A stretch of DNA of 64,000 nt from an uncultured Bacteroidales bacterium (GCA_902763865.1 CACWTR010000016.1:1-64000); one strand, 5' to 3'; positions 42,468 to 51,314 are shown, counted from the first letter of the stretch. Numbers and translations: made by a program. Notes: generated from the letters alone by a model not told the origin.

Positions 42468-45400
42468 ATGGTGAATCTGAAGAAAGTTCTCGTTTTAGGC
42501 AGCGGTGCGCTGAAGATCGGCCAGGCCGGTGAGTTTGATTACTCTGGCAGCCAGGCGCTCAAGGCACTACGTGAGGAAGGTATCTACTCGGTGCTTGTCA
42601 ACCCCAACGTGGCAACCATCCAAACCAGTGAAGGTATTGCCGACAAGGTTTACTTCTTGCCTATCACTCCTCATTTCATTGAAGAAATCATCAAGAAGGA
42701 GCGTCCCGACGGCATCATGTTGGCATGGGGCGGACAGACAGGCCTGAATGTCGGCACGGCCCTTTATCAGAACGGCGTGCTGGAGAAGTATGGAGTCCGA
42801 GTTCTCGGCACGAGTGTGGAAGCTATTATGAACACGGAGGACCGCGACCTCTTCGTCAAGGAACTGGGAAAGGTTGACCTGAAGGTTCCTACGAGCCATG
42901 CTTGCGAGACGCTCGACGAGGCCATCGCTACGGCACGACGGATTGGCTATCCCATCATGATTCGTTCCGCTTATGCGCTGGGCGGCCTGGGCAGCGGTGT
43001 CTGCCCCGACGAGAAGACGTTCCGCGAGATTGCCGAGAGTGCCTTCACATTTGCGCCTCAGGTGCTTGTGGAGGAGAGCTTGAAGGGCTGGAAGGAGATA
43101 GAGTTCGAGTGCATCCGCGATGCCAACGACCACTGCTTCACCGTGGCCTCGATGGAGAACTTCGACCCCCTCGGCATCCACACGGGCGAGAGCATCGTAG
43201 TGGCTCCCACTTGCTCGCTGAAGGATGAGCAGGTGAAGATGTTGCAGGACATCACCATCAAGTGTGTGCGCCACCTGAACATCGTGGGCGAATGCAACAT
43301 TCAGTTTGCCTTCAATGCGGAGACCAACGACTACCGCATCATCGAGATAAACGCCCGCCTGTCGCGCTCTTCTGCTTTGGCAAGCAAGGCTACCGGCTAT
43401 CCCTTGGCATTCGTTGCTGCCAAAATCGCTTTGGGCTATACGCTCGACCAGATTGGAGAGATGGGCACGACGAACAGTGCCTACGTTGCTCCGTCGCTCG
43501 ACTACCTTATCTGCAAGATACCGCGTTGGGACCTGACAAAGTTCACGGGCGTGAGCCGCAAGATTGGTTCCAGCATGAAGTCCGTGGGCGAGATTATGAG
43601 CATCGGACGCAGCTTCGAGGAAATGCTGCAGAAGGGCCTGAGAATGATTGGTCAGGGCATGCACGGCTTCGTCGGCAACGACCATGTGAAGTTCGACAAC
43701 CTCGACGAGGAACTGTCCAATCCTACCGACCTTCGCATCTTCGCCCTTGCCCAGGCCCTTGAGGAAGGCTATACGGTGGAGCGCATCGAGGAGCTGACGA
43801 AGATTGACCCCTGGTTCATCGAGCGCATGAAGAACATCGTTGACTTCGAGCACAAGTTGCAGACCTACAACAGCCTCGAAGAGGTTCCTGCCGACGTTCT
43901 CCTCAAAGCGAAGGTACTTGGCTTCAGCGATTTCCAGATTGCAAGGTGCGTCATGAAGGTGCATACGGGCAACATGGAGAAGGAGAACCTGGCTGTCCGC
44001 GCCTATCGTAAGAAGCTTGGCATCCTGCCTTCCGTGAAGCGCATCCCGACGGTTGCCAGCGAGCATCCCGACCTCACGAACTACCTCTACATGACCTATG
44101 CTGTCGAAGGACACGACATCAACTTCTACAAGAACGAGAAGTCGGTCATCGTGCTGGGCAGCGGCGCGTACCGCATCGGTTCGAGCGTAGAGTTCGACTG
44201 GTGTTCGGTCAACGCCATACAGACCGCTCGCAAGCTGGGCTACAAGAGCATCATGATCAACTACAATCCAGAGACTGTCTCTACGGACTATGACATGTGC
44301 GACCGCCTGTACTTCGACGAGCTCTCGTTTGAGCGGGTGCTGGACGTTATCGACCTCGAATCGCCGCGCGGCGTGATTGTCTCCACGGGCGGACAGATAC
44401 CCAACAACTTGGCCATGAAGCTCTATCGCCAGAGCGTGCCCATCCTTGGCACCTCGCCCGTGAGCATTGACCGTGCCGAGAATCGCGGCAAGTTCTCGGC
44501 TATGCTTGACAAGCTCGGCATCGACCAGCCCCGCTGGAGTGCCCTGACGAGTATGGACGACGTGAAGAAGTTCATCGATGAGGTCGGCTATCCCGTCCTG
44601 GTACGTCCGTCCTACGTCCTCTCGGGCGCTGCGATGAACGTCTGCTACACGGACGAAGAGCTGGAGCGCTTCCTGCAGATGGCAAGCGAGGTGAGCAAGG
44701 AGTACCCCGTCGTGGTGAGCAAGTTCATGACGGAGACCAACGAGGTGGAGTTCGACGCAGTTGCCCAGAACGGCGAAATCGTGGAGTATGCCATCTCCGA
44801 ACATGTGGAGTATGCCGGCGTGCACTCCGGCGATGCCACGATGGTCTTCCCCGCCCAGCAGTTAAGCTTCGCCACTGCCCGGCAGATAAAGAAGATGAGT
44901 CGCGCCATAGCCAAGGAGCTGAACATCAGCGGCCCATTCAATATCCAGTACCTTGCCAAGGGCAGGGACGTGAAGGTCATCGAATGCAACCTCCGTGCCA
45001 GCCGCTCGTTCCCCTTCGTCAGCAAGGTGCTGAAGCGCAACTTCATCGAGACGGCTACCCGCATCATGCTCGATGCTCCCTACACGAAGCCCGACAAGAG
45101 TGCCTTCGACATCGACCATATCGGCGTGAAGGCAAGTCAATTCTCGTTTGCCCGTCTGCAGAACGCCGACCCAATCCTCGGAGTTGATATGAGCTCGACG
45201 GGCGAAGTGGGTTGCCTTGGCGACAGCTTTGAGGAGGCACTGCTCAACAGCATGATTGCCACAGGCTACAGGATTCCCCGCAAGGACAAGGGCGTGATGA
45301 TAAGCAGTGGTGGCACGAAAGAGAAGGCTCACATGCTCGACGGAGCACTGATGCTGACAAAGGCCGGATACACAATCTATGCGAGCGAGGGCACTGCCAA

Positions 45401-45692
45401 GTACCTGAACGAGAACGGAGCCAAGGCAATCGCCGTCAGCTGGCCCGACGAAGAGAAGCCCGGCATGGAGAACGTAATGCAGATGATTGCCGACCACCGC
45501 TTCGACCTCGTCGTGAACATCCCGAAGAACCGCACGAGCCGTGAGCTGACAAACGGCTACAAGATTCGTCGCGGCGCCATCGACCACAACATTCCGCTCA
45601 TCACAAATGCTCGCCTCGCGAGTGCCTTCATCGAAGCCTTCTGTACGCTTTCCGTCGAAGACCTCAGCATCAAGAGCTGGAACGAGTACTAA
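42468..45692 (+). CDS. carB: Carbamoyl-phosphate synthase large subunit
   Basis: A 1074-residue enzyme making carbamoyl phosphate from glutamine-derived ammonia, bicarbonate and two ATP, for pyrimidines and arginine. Two homologous synthetase halves start LVLGSGALKIGQAGEFDYSG and IVLGSGAYRIGSSVEFDWCS. Each has an ATP-grasp fold with an NxRxSRSSALASKATGYPLA-type block (ARLSRSSALAS, RASRSFPFVSK). The C-terminal MGS-like allosteric domain covers about 930-1074 (GTAKYLNENGAKAIAV). Length is canonical. carA is not adjacent, which is unusual, so the small subunit must be elsewhere. The leader carries an internal terminator. The next gene starts 4 bp after the stop. Confidence 0.97.
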   Translation: MVNLKKVLVLGSGALKIGQAGEFDYSGSQALKALREEGIYSVLVNPNVATIQTSEGIADKVYFLPITPHFIEEIIKKERPDGIMLAWGGQTGLNVGTALYQNGVLEKYGVRVLGTSVEAIMNTEDRDLFVKELGKVDLKVPTSHACETLDEAIATARRIGYPIMIRSAYALGGLGSGVCPDEKTFREIAESAFTFAPQVLVEESLKGWKEIEFECIRDANDHCFTVASMENFDPLGIHTGESIVVAPTCSLKDEQVKMLQDITIKCVRHLNIVGECNIQFAFNAETNDYRIIEINARLSRSSALASKATGYPLAFVAAKIALGYTLDQIGEMGTTNSAYVAPSLDYLICKIPRWDLTKFTGVSRKIGSSMKSVGEIMSIGRSFEEMLQKGLRMIGQGMHGFVGNDHVKFDNLDEELSNPTDLRIFALAQALEEGYTVERIEELTKIDPWFIERMKNIVDFEHKLQTYNSLEEVPADVLLKAKVLGFSDFQIARCVMKVHTGNMEKENLAVRAYRKKLGILPSVKRIPTVASEHPDLTNYLYMTYAVEGHDINFYKNEKSVIVLGSGAYRIGSSVEFDWCSVNAIQTARKLGYKSIMINYNPETVSTDYDMCDRLYFDELSFERVLDVIDLESPRGVIVSTGGQIPNNLAMKLYRQSVPILGTSPVSIDRAENRGKFSAMLDKLGIDQPRWSALTSMDDVKKFIDEVGYPVLVRPSYVLSGAAMNVCYTDEELERFLQMASEVSKEYPVVVSKFMTETNEVEFDAVAQNGEIVEYAISEHVEYAGVHSGDATMVFPAQQLSFATARQIKKMSRAIAKELNISGPFNIQYLAKGRDVKVIECNLRASRSFPFVSKVLKRNFIETATRIMLDAPYTKPDKSAFDIDHIGVKASQFSFARLQNADPILGVDMSSTGEVGCLGDSFEEALLNSMIATGYRIPRKDKGVMISSGGTKEKAHMLDGALMLTKAGYTIYASEGTAKYLNENGAKAIAVSWPDEEKPGMENVMQMIADHRFDLVVNIPKNRTSRELTNGYKIRRGAIDHNIPLITNARLASAFIEAFCTLSVEDLSIKSWNEY

Positions 45693-45696
45693 AATA

Positions 45697-46851
45697 ATGC
45701 ACATCCTGGAGCTCCCTTCTTTCTTCCCGCCTCATGGCGGCCTTTTCTGCCTGGAACAGGCCAAGGCCTTGAAGCAGGCAGGGCACGAGGTTCGCATCGT
45801 GAGCATCGTCGAGTTGAGTGTCACGACGGACCGGTGGCTGTACCTTACGGCGCCTTGGCGAGAGGAGAGAAGGGAGATGGAAGGCATCGAGGTGTCCGTC
45901 CAGTACATGCGGGCTTTGCCGAAAGCCGTCCGCCGCAACGTAAACCGATGGATAACTCTTTGCTGCGAGGCGGTGGAGCGCTATGTGCGTCGCAACGGGA
46001 AGCCCGACATCCTGCACGCCCATTGCTGCAAGAGCGCAGGCATGGCGGCCCGCGAGCTAAGCCGGCGGCTGGGCATTCCCTTCTTCATCACCGAACATAT
46101 CCCCAAGGGACTCTTCGAGCGTGACTTCGGCGAAGGCTGGAAGCGAAACAAGTGGCTGAAAGAAGAGATGCGCGGGGCTTACGAGGCAGCCGACAAGGTA
46201 ATCCCCGTGAGCCGTGAGCTTGTGGATGAACTTGCTCCCTTCTTTGGCCGCGCCTATCGGTATCAGGCCATATCGAACATCATCGACACGGATTTCTACA
46301 GCTACCGCGAGCGGATGCCGCTCCCGGGCCGTCCCTTCCGCTTCTGCTGCCTGGCCGTGGCCGACATCTACCGCAAGGGGTACGACGTGCTGGCCGAGGC
46401 GATGAAGCATTTCGGGAACGACGTGGAGCTGCACATCGCGGGTCAGGGCACCGACAGTCCTGCTCTGCGGCAACTCTTTCTGCACAGCCCGAATGTCCGC
46501 TTCCACGGCAGTCTCGCTGCGGACGACGTGCGCCGACTGCTTTGGGAGAGCGATGCCTTGGTGCTGCCCAGCCGCAGCGAGGTGCAACCTCTTGTACTGC
46601 TCGAAGCCCTCTCCACGGGCATTCCAGCCATCGGCACAGAGTGTGTCGGCCCTTCTGTCCGCCTTGCCGTTGGGTGCCGCTATGTGCCAGTGGGCGATGC
46701 TGAGAAGCTGGCAAAGATGATGTCGGAGGCGATGCACATTGCCCCTTCCCCCGAGTATCACGAAATTGTAGCGCGAATGGCATCTCCTTCGGTCGTCGCC
46801 GAACAGCTGACCGACATCTTCACCTCAGCTGTAAAATTCCCCATTGCCTGA
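45697..46851 (+). CDS. Glycosyltransferase family 4 protein
   Basis: A 384-residue GT-B glycosyltransferase. The ATG at 45697, 4 bp after carB, gives MHILELPSFFPPHGGLFCLE, a typical N-terminal Rossmann start with the GG acceptor loop; any longer form would overlap carB. The C-terminal half has the GT4 donor site: DALVLPSRSEVQPLVLLEAL, with an E-x7-E spacing, and GIPAIGTECVG. A retaining transfer from a sugar nucleotide to a cell-surface polysaccharide or lipid is inferred, perhaps for the export system 2 kb downstream. Coupling to carB is likely only positional. Confidence 0.88.
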   Translation: MHILELPSFFPPHGGLFCLEQAKALKQAGHEVRIVSIVELSVTTDRWLYLTAPWREERREMEGIEVSVQYMRALPKAVRRNVNRWITLCCEAVERYVRRNGKPDILHAHCCKSAGMAARELSRRLGIPFFITEHIPKGLFERDFGEGWKRNKWLKEEMRGAYEAADKVIPVSRELVDELAPFFGRAYRYQAISNIIDTDFYSYRERMPLPGRPFRFCCLAVADIYRKGYDVLAEAMKHFGNDVELHIAGQGTDSPALRQLFLHSPNVRFHGSLAADDVRRLLWESDALVLPSRSEVQPLVLLEALSTGIPAIGTECVGPSVRLAVGCRYVPVGDAEKLAKMMSEAMHIAPSPEYHEIVARMASPSVVAEQLTDIFTSAVKFPIA

Positions 46852-46903
46852 AATGTAATCCTTCGGGGCGCGAAATAAAACCTCGAAGAACGCGTTGAAA
46901 AGT

Positions 46904-46987
46904 TATTTTCAAGCTTTGAAAATCAATTTTCACGTCATGAAAATATATTTTCACGGTTTGAAAATTAATTTTCACGTCATGAAAATA
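46904..46987. repeat. 84-bp array of four 21-bp palindromic words (ATTTTCA-N5-TGAAAAT)
   Basis: Four inverted-repeat centres at 46914, 46935, 46956 and 46977, exactly 21 bp apart. Words 2 and 4 share ATTTTCACGTCATGAAAAT. Word 3 has ATTTTCACGGTTTGAAAAT. Word 1 is TTTTCAAGCTTTGAAAA. Flanks GAACGCGTTGAAAAG and GTTTTCCAACGTGTTTC are inverted copies of each other. It lies between two convergent genes, where a bidirectional terminator might be expected. Confidence 0.8.
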
Positions 46988-47080
46988 GTTTTCCAACGTG
47001 TTTCATAGGCTTTTGTCTGCTGTTTAGGCAACTTTTGTCTACCGTTTCATGGGTATGAATGGCCTTTGCCGGATGGCGTC

Positions 47081-47587
47081 TCAAGGAGTTTTTGTGGAGT
47101 CGCGCTGCCAAATGGGGTCGGGGTAGGTGGCAGCAGGTGTGTAGTTGAGGTCGAGTTCCGGTATCTCCTCCAGGCTGTCCTCTTCGGCTCGGTACGGAAT
47201 CTCGCTGCCGTGATAGGGCGTAATCTCGACGGGATGGAATCCGGCCCGGATGATGTCGAGCTCGCGGGCTGCAGCACGGCTCAAGTCGATGACAAACCGC
47301 TTGGAGTAGGGGCCACGGTCCGTGACACGCACTATGACCGTCCGCCCGTTGATGGGATTGCGCACCTTCAGCCTGGTACCGAAAGGGAATTTCAGGTGTG
47401 CACAGGTCATGCTGTCTTTGTTGTAGATTTCTCCGCTTGCCGTGCGCCGCCCGTGCAACTTGTCGGAGTAGTACGAGGCATTACCCTTGATGACGGGCTC
47501 CTTCTCCTGACCCCGGATTCCGCCGGCAAGGGAGGCAAATATCATCAACGCGAAACAAAGAATCTTCCTGTAGTCATCGTTCTTCAT
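47081..47587 (-). CDS. RlpA-like double-psi beta-barrel protein (septal lytic transglycosylase family)
   Basis: A 168-residue exported protein. A signal peptide of about 26 residues is followed by the RlpA domain: GNASYYSDKLHGRRTASGE, CAHLKFPFGTRLKVRNPING, VTDRGPYSKRFVIDLSRAAA and RELDIIRAGFHPVEI. The D of TDRGPY is the catalytic acid in RlpA transglycosylases acting on peptide-free glycan strands. The SPOR domain of E. coli RlpA is missing; a short tail follows instead, as in many Bacteroidetes forms. It is divergent from the polysaccharide export genes. Confidence 0.9.
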   Translation of the reverse strand: MKNDDYRKILCFALMIFASLAGGIRGQEKEPVIKGNASYYSDKLHGRRTASGEIYNKDSMTCAHLKFPFGTRLKVRNPINGRTVIVRVTDRGPYSKRFVIDLSRAAARELDIIRAGFHPVEITPYHGSEIPYRAEEDSLEEIPELDLNYTPAATYPDPIWQRDSTKTP

Positions 47588-47706
47588 GATTCGATTCGGA
47601 CTTAGGTTTACACGAATTCGGCTGCAAGTTACGTCTTTCTTCGATACAAAACCATGAATAAGACGTTTTTTTTCCCTTAATTAGTGTCTGTTTGCCTTTT
47701 TTTTAC

Positions 47707-47714
47707 TAATTTTG
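47707..47714 (+). promoter_or_regulatory. -7 element for the polysaccharide export genes
   Basis: TAATTTTG fits TAnnTTTG. There is no good TTTG at 19-20 nt. The start near 47720 makes ATG 47733 (or 47739) the likely translation start. Confidence 0.5.
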
Positions 47715-47732
47715 CAGGTAAAAGTGTACATA

Positions 47733-48578
47733 ATGACAATGGAAACGACAAATCATACATCATTCAGGCATCTGCTTCTTGCTGCCTGCTGTATCCTGAG
47801 CCTTGGACTGACCACATCCTGCATTTCGAACAAGAAGATGATTTACCTGCAGGGAGCCACCAAGTCCTATGCTGTCCCCCGTGAGATAACAGACTACACG
47901 GAACTCCACGTGGAGCCGGACGACCAGCTTGCCATCTCCGTTGCCAGCAAGGATGTCGAGTTGCTGATACCCTTCAATAACAACACCCTCATTGGCGGCG
48001 GCAACAATTCGCAGACCGGTACGAACACCGTCAACGTCTCCTCCGGCGTGTCATATTTCCGCGTTGACAAGGACGGCAACATCCAGTTCCCCATCTTCGG
48101 CAAGCTGCATGTGGGCGGCATGACTACCGGTGAGATATCGTCGATGCTGCAGAAACGCATGATAGACGAAGGCTACATCAACGATGCCGTGGTCAACACC
48201 AAAATCATGAGCTTCAAGGTGACGGTGATGGGCGACGTCAAGAATCCCGGCACCCAGACCTATCAGGGCGAGCGCCTGACCATCCTGGAGGCACTCGGCA
48301 AGGCCGGCGACCTGACGAACAGCGCCTACCGCAACAATGTGCTTGTCATCCGCGAAGAGAACGGCATGCGAAAAGCTTATGAAGTCAATCTGCTTGACAA
48401 CCAGGCCGTCTTCAACTCGCCTGCCTACTACCTGCAGCAGAACGATGTCATCTACGTGCAACCCAACAAGAGCCAGCGCGTGAAAGGCAGTACCAGCTAT
48501 ACGTGGCTCTCCGTCGGCAGTACCGTAGTCGGCATCATTGTCAGCATCGTATCCCTCATTGTAGCACTTAAAAAGTAA
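47733..48578 (+). CDS. Polysaccharide export outer-membrane lipoprotein, Wza family
   Basis: About 281 residues. The N-terminus ends in LGLTTSC, a lipobox. The Poly_export (PES) domain begins DYTELHVEPDDQLAISVASK and continues through YFRVDKDGNIQFPIFGKLHV. SLBB-like domains follow (KVTVMGDVKNPGTQTYQGER, AYRNNVLVIREENG). A C-terminal hydrophobic helix (WLSVGSTVVGIIVSIVSLIV) probably spans the outer membrane, as in Wza. It precedes the Wzc-like gene by 13 bp. The pair would form the export conduit and its inner-membrane co-polymerase. Confidence 0.9.
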   Translation: MTMETTNHTSFRHLLLAACCILSLGLTTSCISNKKMIYLQGATKSYAVPREITDYTELHVEPDDQLAISVASKDVELLIPFNNNTLIGGGNNSQTGTNTVNVSSGVSYFRVDKDGNIQFPIFGKLHVGGMTTGEISSMLQKRMIDEGYINDAVVNTKIMSFKVTVMGDVKNPGTQTYQGERLTILEALGKAGDLTNSAYRNNVLVIREENGMRKAYEVNLLDNQAVFNSPAYYLQQNDVIYVQPNKSQRVKGSTSYTWLSVGSTVVGIIVSIVSLIVALKK

Positions 48579-48591
48579 ACGGCAGCATCCT

Positions 48592-49197
48592 ATGGAAGCA
48601 AACAGCAATAATACGGCAACGGGCCGCAATCGTAACCGTAAGAATGCAACAGCAGAGGAAACTCTCACCTTGCGCGACCTCCTGGACACCTTTGTCGCCC
48701 ATTGGGGCTGGTTCCTGCTCTCTGTCATCATCTTCCTGGCCCTGGGCCGACTCTATCTTGCTACGAAGTCCAACGTTTTCCTGCGGCAGGCCGTTATGCT
48801 CGTCAAGGACGACGGCGGGCAGGGAGCACGGCGCTCCAACATCAGCACCGACGCCCTGATGCAGCTCAATGGTGTCCTGGCCGGAGCAAGCGTCAAGAAC
48901 GAAGTCTATATCCTTCACTCCTTCCAGCTTGCTCAGGAAGTTGCCCGCGACCTTCAGCTCGACGTCATGTACAGCGTCCGGTCCGGCCTGCGCAACGTCT
49001 CGCTCTACGATGTGCGCCCCTTCACCGTGCAGTTCCAGACGGATTTCACCGTTCCGGCCAGCTTCAAGCTGACCATCGACGACAGTCGGGGCGGCACGAT
49101 GACAGACATCTGCTACGGTGACCCGATGGAGGAGTCTGACCACACCGAGAAGGTAGAATGGGGCAAGACCAACAGCTCGAAGCCTTTATGGGAATGA
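48592..49197 (+). CDS. N-terminal fragment of a frameshifted Wzc-like chain-length determinant
   Basis: This 201-residue fragment contains the Wzz-type start of a tyrosine autokinase: a basic N-terminus, a first transmembrane helix (about 40-58, WGWFLLSVIIFLALGRLYLA), then periplasmic Wzz sequence up to TIDDSRGGTMTDICYGDP. It ends abruptly in KTNSSKPLWE-stop, where the following frame continues the same protein. One extra T in the TTT at 49185-49187 would join the frames as NSSKPFMGMTVSVQR and give one protein of about 785 residues, the expected size. Confidence 0.85.
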   Translation: MEANSNNTATGRNRNRKNATAEETLTLRDLLDTFVAHWGWFLLSVIIFLALGRLYLATKSNVFLRQAVMLVKDDGGQGARRSNISTDALMQLNGVLAGASVKNEVYILHSFQLAQEVARDLQLDVMYSVRSGLRNVSLYDVRPFTVQFQTDFTVPASFKLTIDDSRGGTMTDICYGDPMEESDHTEKVEWGKTNSSKPLWE

Positions 49198-50948
49198 CGG
49201 TCAGCGTGCAGCGAATCAGCATGGAAGACGCTGCCATCATATTATATAATAAGGTAACGAGCAGCGAGATTGACAAGGAAAGCACCTTGGTCCGCATCAC
49301 CTGCACCGACACCAACATCCAGCGTGCCGACGACATTCTGAACGGCCTGCTCGAAGCCTACAAGCGCAGCATCATCGACGACAAGAACCAGATTGCGAAA
49401 AGTACAGCCGACTTCATCGAAGATCGCATCGGCCTCATCTATTCGGAACTGAACGACGTTGAGGGACAATTGGCTAAGTTCAAGCAGAGCAGCGGAATGG
49501 TGGATGTCAAAGCCAGCAGCGATGCATTCATCTCGCAGATAAGCACCGCCCGACAGCGAACCGTTCAGGCCGAGACTCAGTACTCGATGGTAGAGTATCT
49601 GGTTGACTACCTGTCGAAGAACATCTCCGACAAGGGCCTCATCCCCACGATGGGCGGCATCAGCGACGTTGGTATTGCCTCGCAGATTCAGAACTACAAC
49701 CAGCTGATGCTGCAGCGCAACCGACTGGCTGGGAATACCTCCGAGAACAGTCCCACCATCCATGACATGGACACCAGCCTTTCACAGATGCGAAATGCCG
49801 TGCTTGCATCGCTCAAAGGCTACAGCAACAGCCTAAAGCTGCAAGTCGATAAAGCAAGGAAGGAAGAAGCGGGACTCGTTGGGAACCTGCAGGCTGTGCC
49901 GCAGAAAGAGAAAGAGGTGATTGACATCGCCCGCCAGCAGACCATCAAGCAGACCCTCTACACCTATCTCCTTAACAAACGCGAGGAAACAGCCTTGCAA
50001 CTGGCTATCACCGAGGCAAACATCCGCATCGTGGAGCATCCATTCGGCAGCCGTATGCCCATTGCTCCGCGCACCAAGGTCATCATGTTCATGGCCTTGC
50101 TTGTGGGGCTTATCGTGCCCTTCCTCTTCTTCTGGCTGAAGAAGTACCTGGACACCACGGTCCACGGGCGGCGGGACGTGACGAAGTACACAACCATCCC
50201 CATCCTGGGCGAAGTGCCGCACAGCAAAGGCGGCGTTGGCGACACGGAGATAATCGTGGAGAGTCAGAAGGACGATATCCTTGCAGAGGCATTCCGACTG
50301 ATTCGTTTCAACATGCCTTTCATCAACAAGGATGCACGCGTCATCATGTTTACCAGCACTATGCCGGGCGAGGGTAAGACGTTCATCAGTATGAATCTTG
50401 CCGCCACCATTGGACTGACCGGTAAGAAGGTTGTACTCGTGGATGCCGACATACGCAAGCGGACAAGAAGCCGCCTTGCCTCGCTCGACGGTAAGTACGG
50501 ACTCACCTCGTACCTCGCAGGCAACATTGACGACGTATCCAGCCTGATTGTGACGAAGGATAAAGCCTGCAATCTGGACTTCCTGCCAGCCGGCATCATG
50601 GCCCCCAATCCTGCCGAGTTGCTGATGAGCAACCGGCTGGAACAGTGCGTAGAGGAACTCAAGAAACTCTACGACTACGTCATCATCGACAACGTGCCCG
50701 CTCAGGTCGTGGCAGATGCCGGCATCGTTAATCGCGTAGCTGAGCTGACCATCTACGTACTGCGCGAAACGAAGGTGGACCGTCGCTACCTGCCTGAACT
50801 GGAGCGCCTGCACCAGGAGAAGAAATTCAATCATCTCTGCATTGTCATCAACGACAGCCGTGCCGAGAACAGAAAGTATGGCTACGGATATGGCTACGGC
50901 CCGACAGAGAAGAAGAGCAAGTGGGCAAAGTTCTTCCGCAAGAAGTGA
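49158..50948 (+). CDS. C-terminal fragment of a frameshifted Wzc-like tyrosine kinase
   Basis: This fragment (596 residues from its first ATG) holds the rest of the protein: the periplasmic coiled region (about 50-290), the second transmembrane helix (about 305-328, VIMFMALLVGLIVPFLFFWL), and the cytoplasmic BY-kinase domain. The kinase has Walker A FTSTMPGEGKTFISMNLAAT, Walker A' KVVLVDADIRKRTRSR and Walker B YDYVIIDNVPAQVVADA. The tyrosine cluster RKYGYGYGYGP at the end is the usual autophosphorylation tail. If made alone it would lack the first membrane helix. The ATG at 49158 is merely the first available and may not be used. Confidence 0.85.
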   Translation: MGQDQQLEAFMGMTVSVQRISMEDAAIILYNKVTSSEIDKESTLVRITCTDTNIQRADDILNGLLEAYKRSIIDDKNQIAKSTADFIEDRIGLIYSELNDVEGQLAKFKQSSGMVDVKASSDAFISQISTARQRTVQAETQYSMVEYLVDYLSKNISDKGLIPTMGGISDVGIASQIQNYNQLMLQRNRLAGNTSENSPTIHDMDTSLSQMRNAVLASLKGYSNSLKLQVDKARKEEAGLVGNLQAVPQKEKEVIDIARQQTIKQTLYTYLLNKREETALQLAITEANIRIVEHPFGSRMPIAPRTKVIMFMALLVGLIVPFLFFWLKKYLDTTVHGRRDVTKYTTIPILGEVPHSKGGVGDTEIIVESQKDDILAEAFRLIRFNMPFINKDARVIMFTSTMPGEGKTFISMNLAATIGLTGKKVVLVDADIRKRTRSRLASLDGKYGLTSYLAGNIDDVSSLIVTKDKACNLDFLPAGIMAPNPAELLMSNRLEQCVEELKKLYDYVIIDNVPAQVVADAGIVNRVAELTIYVLRETKVDRRYLPELERLHQEKKFNHLCIVINDSRAENRKYGYGYGYGPTEKKSKWAKFFRKK

Positions 50949-51010
50949 AAGCACCCGTGGACATTCGTTTCGTCCAATAACGAGTCACAGCACTTAGTAT
51001 ATTCTATTTT

Positions 51011-51264
51011 ATAATTATCCAGGGTCGTACCACCAGCACCCTGAAAGGGCAGTAAGCTGTCAGCCCAGGGCATCGCCCTGGGGCAAAGCGTATATCATCC
51101 TTCGCCCTGAAGGGGCAAAAGAATAATGCAGGAAAGTCTTTTGCCCTTTCAAGGCGTGTCTTATGTCACATAGACCACCTAGGGCGATGCCCTGGGCTAT
51201 GGGCTTACTGCCCTTTCAGGGCTGTTGCGAAACTAATGAATGGTGGTACGCCCCAGGATAATCA
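51011..51264. mobile_element. MITE-like long inverted-repeat element
   Basis: The ends are inverted copies: TTATCCAGGGTCGTACCACC on the left, and the reverse complement of the right end reads TTATCCTGGGGCGTACCACC. Further in, CCCTGAAAGGGCAGTAAGC and CCCAGGGCATCGCCCT recur inverted. The middle is a third hairpin (CGCCCTGAAGGGGCAAAAGA against TCTTTTGCCCTTTCAAGGCG). No coding frame is evident. The structure is of a non-autonomous element that folds on itself. I see no target duplication with confidence. Confidence 0.65.
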
Positions 51265-51270
51265 AATTCT

Positions 51271-51314
51271 ATTTTGCCTCACGAGGTGTAAGCGTTTGCC
51301 TCACGAGGCAAATC
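51271..51314. repeat. Two-word palindromic array (CCTCACGAGG type), 22-bp period
   Basis: Inverted-repeat centres at 51281.5 and 51303.5, each CCTC-AC-GAGG, as in the array at 2017. The right flank ACACTCATCGTGTTG matches the flanks of other arrays. A third word may have been lost where the adjoining MITE-like element ends 7 bp away. Confidence 0.7.

Noticed and set aside
42567-44825. 752-codon open frame on the minus strand opposite carB
   Set aside because: It mirrors the codon pattern of carB, has no family motifs, and lies fully inside a certain gene.
45607-45696. Upstream extension of the GT4 glycosyltransferase into carB
   Set aside because: The extension is read from the carB coding sequence in another frame; the ATG at 45697 gives the expected N-terminus.
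49158-49197. Programmed ribosomal frameshift in the Wzc-like gene
   Set aside because: No classical slippery heptamer or obvious downstream stimulator is visible, and such genes are normally unbroken; mutation or sequencing error is simpler.
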